Positions 24,948 through 32,327 of a stretch of DNA of 32,327 nt are shown here, piece by piece (within the stretch, counting starts at the first letter, position 1; each line of letters begins with the position of its first letter). Under the pieces are notes generated by a model. The model had not been told where the DNA came from. It searched no databases and was given only the letters and a program-made list of their open reading frames with translations. The DNA is from an uncultured Oscillospiraceae bacterium (GTDB taxonomy: Bacteria > Bacillota > Clostridia > Oscillospirales > Oscillospiraceae): assembly GCA_900758315.1 (NCBI GenBank), contig CAAERF010000585.1, positions 1 to 32,327 of the forward strand. The letters are read 5' to 3'. Both the position numbers and the translations under genes were made by a program.

Positions 24948-26645
24948 ATGGCAGATACCCCCTCCGTCAAACTGCACAATTCCCCGCCGCTGACCCCCGA
25001 CTTTTTCCGTCAGCTGGGCCCCCGTCCAGTCACACGAGAGGGTGAGGCGGGCTGGCTGTTCCGGATGTGGGCACCGGATGCCGTTGCGGCCTCCGTGGCC
25101 GGTGACTTCAACGGCTGGGCGCCTGACGCCGCTCCAATGGAATCCATTGGGCCCGGTCTGTGGGAGTGCTTTCTTCCGCAGCCAAGGGCGGGTGATCTCT
25201 ACAAGTACGTGCTCTGGCGGAGGGATGGCTCCCGTCCGTATCGCAGCGACCCCTGGGCCGTCTCCACTGAACCACCGCCGGGCACCGCCTCCAGACTGTT
25301 CGACCTGTCCGGATACCCCTGGCAGGATGGCAACTGGATCCGCTTTCGCCGCCGGACAGACGCGGCCCAGCGGCCCCAGCTGCTCTATCACTTGCAGATT
25401 CACACCTGGCGACGGACGGGTAATGGGCAAGCCCTCTCACTGCGGGACTTGACCACCTATCTGGTCCCCTATCTGAAGGAGATGGGATATACCGGCGCCG
25501 TCCTGATGGCGGACCATCCGCCCTTTTTCGCACCGCCTGCCGCGCAGGACTCCCCCCACGACTGGATGTACCTGATCGACCAGCTGCATCAGGCAGGTTT
25601 GAGCGCCTTTCTGGACTGGCATCCCGGGCGCTGTGGTTCGCCGGTGTTGGCCTCTTCGGATTCCGATCCTCCCGACTGGAGTGAGCCCTCTGTACAGGCT
25701 TTTCTCGTCGCCTCCGCCACGTTCTGGCTGGAGACCTATCACCTGGACGGCCTGCGGATTGACGCCCCAGACCCCATCCACTATCTGGACGGTGCGGGCA
25801 CCCGTTCCTTCTTCGAGACGCTGCAAAAGGAGGTCGCCCGGCACTGTCCGGAGGCTCAACTGCTGCTCAACAGCCCCATCTCCGTTCCCGGCTTTTCCGG
25901 GTGGCAGGAGCGTTCCGCCCAGCCACTGCTGGATCTGTTTCAGGGCAAGGCGTCGGTTCCCAGTGAGGAGTTGACCTCTGGCGATCTGCTGGCCCTTCCG
26001 GCCCGGGATTTCCAGACGCCACATCCCGCCTATCTGGACCGCTTTTCCGGAACGGTTTCCGAAAAAAGAGCTGCTGCCCGGGCCTGTTACCTGGCGTTGC
26101 TGGCTCTGCCGGGTGGAAAACTGGTCTCCATGGGCACGGAGCTGGGACAGGGCACCGGCTGGCGTTCCGGTGTCTCTCTGGACTGGCATCTGCTAAACCT
26201 GCCCGATTCCCAAACCCACCACGTTTTTTTTCAGGCGGCCAATGCCCTCTATCTGACTGAGCCGGTGCTCCGGACCAGTGAAACACAGCCGCTCCAATGG
26301 ATTCCCGCCGGTCGCGGTGATCCCATTGCGCTGGCTTTTCTCCGCCGGGACAGCTCAGGCAGCGGCATTCTCTGCCTGTGCAATCCCACTGCTGCGCCGT
26401 TTTCCCGCAGCTTTCTCTCCCTTCCGGAGGTCGGAATCTGTCAGATTCTGCTCTCCAGCGAGGAAAACCGCTTCGGCGGAGCAGGTACCTGCTCCATCTC
26501 CCCATGTTCCGTTTCCCCTGAGCATCCCAGCGACTGGCTGCAGGTCTCCCTGCCGCCCACAACCTGCGTGCTCATTCGCTATATCCCCGCCAGAGGGCGT
26601 GATTCCCAGAACGCTTCGCCCCCAGACGGTCCGCATTCGAGGTGA
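24948..26645 (+). CDS. GlgB-like protein, probably catalytically impaired branching-enzyme homologue
   Basis: The 565-residue protein aligns in order with glycogen branching enzyme but is shorter than the usual 620-740. A CBM48-like domain (about 35-125) holds F-R-M-W-A-P-D-A and G-D-F-N-G-W. The GH13 barrel (about 140-440) keeps the nucleophile Asp272 in D-G-L-R-I-D-A. Other key sites are changed. Region I, normally D-W-V-P-x-H-F, reads D-W-H-P-G-R-C. The acid/base motif A-E-E-S is replaced around L-N-S-P (307-310), so the Glu is absent. The H-D-E motif appears as R-D-F near 354. The W-G-Y-Q region is missing. GGAG precedes the ATG at 24948, and glgC follows 7 nt after the stop. It may bind glycogen or partner other Glg proteins; branching activity is doubtful. 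Confidence 0.8.
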   Translation: MADTPSVKLHNSPPLTPDFFRQLGPRPVTREGEAGWLFRMWAPDAVAASVAGDFNGWAPDAAPMESIGPGLWECFLPQPRAGDLYKYVLWRRDGSRPYRSDPWAVSTEPPPGTASRLFDLSGYPWQDGNWIRFRRRTDAAQRPQLLYHLQIHTWRRTGNGQALSLRDLTTYLVPYLKEMGYTGAVLMADHPPFFAPPAAQDSPHDWMYLIDQLHQAGLSAFLDWHPGRCGSPVLASSDSDPPDWSEPSVQAFLVASATFWLETYHLDGLRIDAPDPIHYLDGAGTRSFFETLQKEVARHCPEAQLLLNSPISVPGFSGWQERSAQPLLDLFQGKASVPSEELTSGDLLALPARDFQTPHPAYLDRFSGTVSEKRAAARACYLALLALPGGKLVSMGTELGQGTGWRSGVSLDWHLLNLPDSQTHHVFFQAANALYLTEPVLRTSETQPLQWIPAGRGDPIALAFLRRDSSGSGILCLCNPTAAPFSRSFLSLPEVGICQILLSSEENRFGGAGTCSISPCSVSPEHPSDWLQVSLPPTTCVLIRYIPARGRDSQNASPPDGPHSR

Positions 26646-26652
26646 CACACTG

Positions 26653-27849
<1,197 letters not shown>

Positions 27850-27850
27850 G

Positions 27851-28969
27851 ATGCTGAACAATGTACATGGGCTGATTTTCACCCACAACCGCACCTACAA
27901 CCTGCGGGAACTCACGGAACCCCGCTGCCTGTCCTCGGTGCCCTTCGGCGGCCGCTTCCGGATGATCGACTTCATGGTCTCCAACATGGTGAACGCCGGC
28001 ATCTCCGACGTGGGCGTGATTTTGCAGTCCCGGTATCAGTCCCTGCTGGACCATCTGGGCTCCGGCAAGGACTGGGACCTGGCCCGGCACACCGGCGGGC
28101 TGCGTCTGCTCCCTCCGTACTCCCTGCCCACGCAGCAGATCCGCGCGGAGGCCCGTGGTCAGATGGACGTTCTGGCCGGTATCGCACCCTATCTCCAGGA
28201 GATTCGGCAGGATTACGTCTGTCTGGCCGACGGCGACATCGTGCTCAACCTCCCGCTGGAGGAGGTCTATCAGCGCCATGTGGACTCCCACGCGGACATC
28301 ACTCTGGTATGCACCAGGCAGTACACCGGCGATCCCACCGCCTCCGTCTACTTCGCCGTCAATGACAACCAGGAGATCACCGACGTCATCAGCCGACCGG
28401 ATCAGCCCACCGGCATGGAGTTTTTGAACCTGTTCCTCCTGTCCAAAGAACTGCTGGTGCATCTGACCCAGTACTGCACCACCCACAACCTGTACTCCAT
28501 CCGGGACGACCTGCTGCCCTGGGCCCAGCATCAGTACAAGCTGGTCCCCTACATATTTGACGGATTCTCCACCCGCTGCACCTCCGTCTCCTCCTACTTT
28601 GACAACAGTATGGCTCTGCTGGATCCCACTGTGCGCCGGGAGCTCTTCCGGCCGGATGCTCCCATCCGCACCCGGGACCGCAACGAACCGTCCACCTACT
28701 ACGCTCCCGGCTCCAGCTGCCGCAACTCTTTGGTGGCAGGCGGCTGCATCATCGAGGGCTCCATTGAAAACTCCATCATTTTCCAGAATGTACAGGTCGA
28801 AAAGGGCGCCAGCGTGAAAAACTGCATTCTCTTCAAAGGGACCCGGGTTCAGGCCGGCGCTCAGCTCAGCCAGGTCATCACGGACAAAGGCGTCACCATC
28901 ACACCGGAAACGGTCCTCACCGGCGCGCCCCACTTCCCCCATGTCATCGCCAAAGGCAGTCACGTTTGA
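27851..28969 (+). CDS. glgD: Glucose-1-phosphate adenylyltransferase, regulatory subunit
   Basis: The 372-residue paralogue of GlgC lacks the pyrophosphorylase signature: where GlgC has L-A-G-G-Q-G-S-R it reads I-F-T-H-N-R-T-Y. It keeps P-F-G-G-R-F-R-M-I-D-F and the C-terminal beta-helix. In Firmicutes studied so far GlgD has little or no activity alone but raises that of GlgC. Its ATG follows the glgC stop by one base, with GGAGGGG about 9 nt upstream, so the two are produced together. No frameshift or truncation is seen. Confidence 0.95.
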   Translation: MLNNVHGLIFTHNRTYNLRELTEPRCLSSVPFGGRFRMIDFMVSNMVNAGISDVGVILQSRYQSLLDHLGSGKDWDLARHTGGLRLLPPYSLPTQQIRAEARGQMDVLAGIAPYLQEIRQDYVCLADGDIVLNLPLEEVYQRHVDSHADITLVCTRQYTGDPTASVYFAVNDNQEITDVISRPDQPTGMEFLNLFLLSKELLVHLTQYCTTHNLYSIRDDLLPWAQHQYKLVPYIFDGFSTRCTSVSSYFDNSMALLDPTVRRELFRPDAPIRTRDRNEPSTYYAPGSSCRNSLVAGGCIIEGSIENSIIFQNVQVEKGASVKNCILFKGTRVQAGAQLSQVITDKGVTITPETVLTGAPHFPHVIAKGSHV

Positions 28970-29027
28970 AATTGACTCCCACCGGCGCAATTTCTAAAAT
29001 GACTTACCCGAAAGAAGGCTGTTATCT

Positions 29028-30467
29028 ATGAAAATTCTATTTGCGGCATCCGAAGTCGCTCCCTTTGTGAAAACCGGCGGTCTGGCCGATGTGGCGGGCT
29101 CCCTTCCCGCAGCACTGGCCACCCACGGGCATGACGTCCGCGTCATCCTCCCGCTGTACTCCGACATTGGCGAGGAGTGGCGGGAACAGATGACCTTTGT
29201 CGATCACTTTCACTTCCCGCTGAGCTGGCGCAACTCCTACTGCGGCCTCTTCCAGCTCAGGCGCGGAGATGTCACGTACTACTTTGTGGACAATGAGTAC
29301 TACTTCAAACGGCACAGTCTGTACGGCCACTTTGACGACGGGGAACGCTTCGCCTACTTCTCCCGTGCCGTTATCGAGGCCCCCGACCATCTGGACTGGG
29401 CCCCGGACATCATCCACTGCAACGACTGGCAGACCGGTCTGGTCCCCATCTACCTGCTGGAGGCCCGGCGCAGATTCCCCTGTCTGGCGGAGACCAAAAG
29501 CGTCCTTACCATCCACAACATCGAATACCAGGGCCGCTATGACAAGTCCATCCTGGGCGATGTATTCGGTCTGGACAACAGCTACTTCCGCGAGGACATG
29601 CTGGCCTATTACGGCGACGTCAACCTGATCAAGGGCGCCATCTACGCCGCGGACTACGTCACCACCGTCTCCCCTACTTACGCCAAAGAGCTGCAGTACA
29701 GCTTCTACGCCCACGGACTGGAGGGCGTCATTGCGGACAACTATCACAAGATCTCCGGTATTCTCAACGGTCTGGACGTGCAGCACAACAACCCTGCCAC
29801 TGATCCCATTCTGGCGGTTCCCTACTCCCCGGAGGACCTCACCGGCAAGGCCTTCTGCAAAGCCACCCTCCAGCAGGAGTGCGGACTGGAGCCCTGTCCG
29901 GACGTCCCCATCATCGCCTGCATCTCCCGTCTGGTGGCCCACAAGGGATATGATCTGATCACCTCCGCCTTCCCCAGAATCATGGAGCAGAATGTCCAGT
30001 TCGTTATTCTGGGCACCGGCGACTGGGGCATTGAGGCCTTCTTCCGCAGCGCCGCCCAGCGCTATCCCGGCCGGGTATCCGCGAACCTGCTCTACTCCGC
30101 GGAGCTGTCCTCTAAGATTTATGCCGGCGCCGACATGCTGCTGATGCCCTCCATCTCCGAGCCCTGCGGCCTCGCCCAGATGATCGCCATGCGCTATGGC
30201 ACCGTCCCCATTGTCCGTCTCACCGGCGGCCTCAAGGACAGTGTACCCTCCTACAATCCCGATACCGGTGATGGATTGGGATTCACCTTCGGCAATATCA
30301 CCGTCGGCGATATGCTCTCCGCTGTACAGCGTGCCCTGAACCTCTACGAGACCGAACCGATCAAGTGGAGACAGCTGATGAAGAAGGGCATGGAAGTGGA
30401 CCTAAGCTGGGACAAATCCGCTCTCGCCTACGAGGAAATTTATCACAAGCTCTGTCCCAACCGTTAA
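29028..30467 (+). CDS. glgA: Glycogen synthase (ADP-glucose, GT5)
   Basis: The 479-residue GT5 transferase adds glucose from ADP-glucose to the growing alpha-1,4 chain. The N-terminal Rossmann domain starts M-K-I-L-F-A-A-S-E-V-A-P-F with the ADP-glucose motif K-T-G-G-L-A-D-V (15-22). The C-terminal domain has the E-P-C-G-L-A-Q-M catalytic loop and T-G-G-L-K-D. Its length is typical of bacterial GlgA. AAGAAGG lies about 10 nt before the ATG, 58 nt after glgD. It is the last gene of the operon, followed by a strong terminator. Phosphorylase and debranching genes are not in the window. Confidence 0.96.
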   Translation: MKILFAASEVAPFVKTGGLADVAGSLPAALATHGHDVRVILPLYSDIGEEWREQMTFVDHFHFPLSWRNSYCGLFQLRRGDVTYYFVDNEYYFKRHSLYGHFDDGERFAYFSRAVIEAPDHLDWAPDIIHCNDWQTGLVPIYLLEARRRFPCLAETKSVLTIHNIEYQGRYDKSILGDVFGLDNSYFREDMLAYYGDVNLIKGAIYAADYVTTVSPTYAKELQYSFYAHGLEGVIADNYHKISGILNGLDVQHNNPATDPILAVPYSPEDLTGKAFCKATLQQECGLEPCPDVPIIACISRLVAHKGYDLITSAFPRIMEQNVQFVILGTGDWGIEAFFRSAAQRYPGRVSANLLYSAELSSKIYAGADMLLMPSISEPCGLAQMIAMRYGTVPIVRLTGGLKDSVPSYNPDTGDGLGFTFGNITVGDMLSAVQRALNLYETEPIKWRQLMKKGMEVDLSWDKSALAYEEIYHKLCPNR

Positions 30468-30482
30468 ACCCACATCGAAAGG

Positions 30483-30518
30483 AAAACGGACAGTCTCATT
30501 TTTGAGGCTGTCCGTTTT
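30483..30518 (+). terminator. Terminator of the glycogen operon
   Basis: A 15-bp stem (30483-30497 with 30504-30518, one G-U wobble) and a 6-nt loop ATTTTT are followed by a T-rich end. It lies 16 nt after the glgA stop. The A-run/T-run symmetry makes a textbook intrinsic terminator. Confidence 0.9.
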
Positions 30519-30530
30519 GCCTTCCACCGG

Positions 30531-30560
30531 TTGACGTTCTACGGAAAAAGACGCTATACT
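30531..30560 (+). promoter_or_regulatory. Promoter of the alpha/beta hydrolase gene
   Basis: TTGACG (30531-30536) and TATACT (30555-30560) are 18 nt apart. The start near 30567 gives a leader of about 28 nt, and GGGAGGT is the ribosome binding site before the ATG at 30595. Confidence 0.7.
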
Positions 30561-30594
30561 AAAGAGAAAAATTTGATTTTGGGAGGTTCCTGCC

Positions 30595-31431
30595 ATGAAG
30601 CTCTATCCAGACCGCCTGTTCCGCGACGTACCCCCTCCTGCCGGCACCGCTTTTGCCGACTATATCGGCGTGCGGATTCCGATTGAGGACACCCATCTCT
30701 GCGCCTATGTAATGACACCGGACGGCACCCATGAACGCCCGCTCCCCTGCGTTGTTCTCTGTCACGGCTTTCCCGGCTTCTGCAAAAGCGACGACATCGC
30801 CATGTCCCTCTGCCGGATGGGCTGTGTCGTCATTGTCCCCGGTTGCCGTGGCGGCTGGAGTAGCGGCGGTTTCTACTCCTTTACCAACTATGTGGCCGAT
30901 ATTACCGCGGTTGCTCAATGGGCCCGCAGCCCGGAAATCGCCCAGACCTATGGCATTGACCCCGACAGTATCCTGTTATCCGGGCACAGCATGGGCGGCA
31001 GCAGCGCCCTGAATGCGGCGCGACAGCTGCCCTGGCTGAAGGGCGTGATCGCCATCGCCCCCTACGACATCGGCCACCTTTTCGACGCACCCACTTATGG
31101 CATTGACTTTCTGCTGGAAATGGGTGAGGGTGTCCTGCGTGAGGAAACTCCCGGGGCCATCCGCCGCGACGGTCTGGAGCATCAGGCAGGACTGTCCCTG
31201 AGCCAGGCCGCCGGCGACCTGAGAGAGCGGAACCTCCTGCTCATCGGCGGTTCTCTGGACGAGGTTGCGCCTCCCGAGCTGATGATCGAGCCTCTGTGGT
31301 CCGGCCTGCAGGCACAGGAAACCGCTGCGGTACAGAGCTATATCCAGCTTCCCTCTGACCACGATTTTTGCAGCTTCCGTATCTCCCTGATTGAACAGAT
31401 CGGTAACTGGATTGTCTCCTTGTTTGAATAA
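30595..31431 (+). CDS. Alpha/beta hydrolase (serine peptidase/esterase-like)
   Basis: The 278-residue protein has the alpha/beta hydrolase fold and no signal peptide. The oxyanion strand is V-V-L-C-H-G-F-P-G-F (58-67), the nucleophile elbow G-H-S-M-G-G-S places Ser near 138, and a D-E-V-A-P-P segment supplies the likely Asp. A D-H-D-F motif close to the C-terminus supplies the His. The G-C-R-G-G-W-S-S-G-G segment resembles dienelactone hydrolase and S9-type peptidases. The substrate cannot be read from sequence. It is monocistronic, between the glycogen terminator with its own promoter and a following hairpin. Confidence 0.85.
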   Translation: MKLYPDRLFRDVPPPAGTAFADYIGVRIPIEDTHLCAYVMTPDGTHERPLPCVVLCHGFPGFCKSDDIAMSLCRMGCVVIVPGCRGGWSSGGFYSFTNYVADITAVAQWARSPEIAQTYGIDPDSILLSGHSMGGSSALNAARQLPWLKGVIAIAPYDIGHLFDAPTYGIDFLLEMGEGVLREETPGAIRRDGLEHQAGLSLSQAAGDLRERNLLLIGGSLDEVAPPELMIEPLWSGLQAQETAAVQSYIQLPSDHDFCSFRISLIEQIGNWIVSLFE

Positions 31432-31447
31432 GTCGTTTTGATTGCTC

Positions 31448-31490
31448 CCTCCTCAGCTGTACTCCCGATACAGCTGGGGAGGTGCTTTTT
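31448..31490 (+). terminator. Terminator after the hydrolase gene
   Basis: CCTCCTCAGCTGTA (31448-31461) pairs with TACAGCTGGGGAGG (31469-31482) with one wobble and a 7-nt loop. TGCTTTTTC follows. It lies 16 nt after the stop. Confidence 0.85.
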
Positions 31491-31576
31491 CAGGGCAGTC
31501 TGCTCGCAAAACCGCTTTGTTTTTACAATACATACCTTTTATCCCCATAATTTGGGCAAACTCCGCCCGTAACCTA

Positions 31577-31605
31577 TTGCATTTTGTCGCTTTACAAGTT
31601 ACAAT
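31577..31605 (+). promoter_or_regulatory. Promoter of the secreted FN3 protein gene
   Basis: TTGCAT (31577-31582) and TACAAT (31600-31605) are 17 nt apart. The start near 31612 leaves a leader of about 44 nt, with a perfect AGGAGG before the ATG. The preceding 31491-31576 stretch is AT-richer and shows nothing else that I recognise. Confidence 0.6.
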
Positions 31606-31655
31606 AAAGACATCATTTTATTTCAACAATAAATAGCATAAGGAGGTAATTAACG

Positions 31656-32276
31656 ATGAAAAAACAAACTCGTGTCGGTGCCCTATTGCTGGCATTTGCC
31701 ATGGCCTTCTCTCTGCTGACCAGTTACGCCTGGGCGGCAGATGCGTCCGCCTCCACAGCACAGGCGTCCCTTGCCACTGTGGACACTGTTGACGTTTCTC
31801 CCAGCACTGCGTCGGTCAGCAAGCCGAAGGGAACCACGCTCTCCAGCGCCAAAACAGTCTCCAGCAGCAAAATCAAAGTGAGTTGGAAAAAGGGTTCTTC
31901 CATCACCGGTTACCAAATCCAGTACTCCACTTCCAGCAACTTTAAAAACGCCAAGACCGTCAAGATCAAATCCGCCAAAACCACCAGCAAGACCATCTCC
32001 GGCCTGAAGCAAAACACCAAGTACTATTTCCGTGTGCGGACCTACAAAACTGTCAAGGAGAAAAATTATTACAGCTCCTGGAGCAAATCAAAATCCGCAA
32101 AAACCTCTAAGAGCAGCAACTCAAGTAGCAGCGGCAAGGTGTACTACACCTCATCCGGGAAGTGCTATCACAGGAAAAACTGTGCCACTTTGAAGCGGAG
32201 CAAAAACGTCAAATCCACCTCCAAATCAGCGGCCAAAGCCAAGGGACTGAAGGCTTGCAAGGTCTGCAAACCGTAA
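31656..32276 (+). CDS. Secreted FN3 protein with C-terminal Cys/His motif
   Basis: The 206-residue protein has a signal peptide (M-K-K-Q-T-R, hydrophobic 8-22, cleavage probably after W-A-A near 28) and a Ser/Thr/Ala-rich stretch. A fibronectin type III domain follows (about 60-150: K-V-S-W-K-K, T-G-Y-Q-I-Q-Y, Y-Y-F-R-V-R-T-Y). After a Ser-rich linker comes a C-terminal module, V-Y-Y-T-S-S-G-K-C-Y-H near 162-172, then Cys176 and a C-K-V-C-K-P ending (Cys201, Cys204). That H-x3-C...C-x2-C pattern is a small metal-binding-like module seen at the end of various secreted proteins and nucleases. There is no catalytic domain. AGGAGG precedes the ATG. It may be an envelope adhesin or binding protein; this is inference. 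Confidence 0.8.
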   Translation: MKKQTRVGALLLAFAMAFSLLTSYAWAADASASTAQASLATVDTVDVSPSTASVSKPKGTTLSSAKTVSSSKIKVSWKKGSSITGYQIQYSTSSNFKNAKTVKIKSAKTTSKTISGLKQNTKYYFRVRTYKTVKEKNYYSSWSKSKSAKTSKSSNSSSSGKVYYTSSGKCYHRKNCATLKRSKNVKSTSKSAAKAKGLKACKVCKP

Positions 32277-32327
32277 AACCTCGATTCTCTATACTTTCAT
32301 AAACAGGGACTGGCAGCGCACCTCTGC

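Overview
The window looks like a chromosomal segment of a GC-rich, spore-forming Clostridia, most likely an Oscillospirales/Oscillospiraceae gut bacterium (for example the Flavonifractor, Lawsonibacter or Oscillibacter group). This is an inference from gene content: a Firmicutes-type S12, the YqeG/YqeK/YhbY/RsfS housekeeping set, a paired GlgC and GlgD, the N-terminus of a PdaB-type sporulation deacetylase, and high-GC coding with many GTG/TTG starts. No genus can be fixed from the sequence alone.

Layout. (1) 1-3582, minus strand: the str operon rpsL-rpsG-fusA behind a strong promoter (3480-3508), a leader of about 220 nt and a hairpin-rich rpsL-rpsG spacer. (2) 3583-7388, minus: yqeG, an endonuclease IV-like TIM barrel and an M24 aminopeptidase, coupled by ATGA overlaps, followed 28 nt later by a secreted Ig-like/CHAP protein. 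A palindromic operator candidate separates yqeG from a divergent orphan gene (7502-8299), which converges on rpsU through a shared 13-bp terminator. (3) 8352-19832, minus: rpsU with its own promoter, and the eight-gene run smc-ftsY-rph-rdgB-yhbY-nadD/yqeK-rsfS-leuS behind a promoter just upstream of smc, with an unknown 226-aa gene ahead of it. (4) 19936-22709, plus: a COG2509-type flavoprotein, efp and a zinc-ribbon protein. (5) 22720-24665, minus: a large serine recombinase, a 43-aa ORF coupled to it, and the first 80 residues of a pdaB-like gene whose remainder is missing from the window. (6) 24837-30518, plus: a glycogen-synthesis operon, glgB-like/glgC/glgD/glgA, in which the branching-enzyme homologue appears to have lost catalytic residues. 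(7) 30531-32276, plus: an alpha/beta hydrolase and a small secreted FN3 protein with a Cys/His C-terminal motif, each with a recognisable promoter.

How the parts work together. Most of the window serves growth: ribosomal proteins and elongation factors (S12, S7, S21, EF-G, EF-P), ribosome assembly (YhbY, RsfS), tRNA charging (LeuRS), RNA maturation (RNase PH), nucleotide pool cleaning (RdgB), NAD and Ap4A metabolism (NadD-YqeK), chromosome compaction (SMC) and protein targeting (FtsY). The glycogen operon stores carbon. The most unusual part is the junction at 24.3-24.7 kb. There a sporulation gene is cut right after the start of its catalytic motif and continues, through two 4-nt stop/start overlaps, into a site-specific recombinase gene. 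This resembles the host-gene end of an intervening element, or a relic of one. No complete mobile element, CRISPR array, tRNA or rRNA was recognised.
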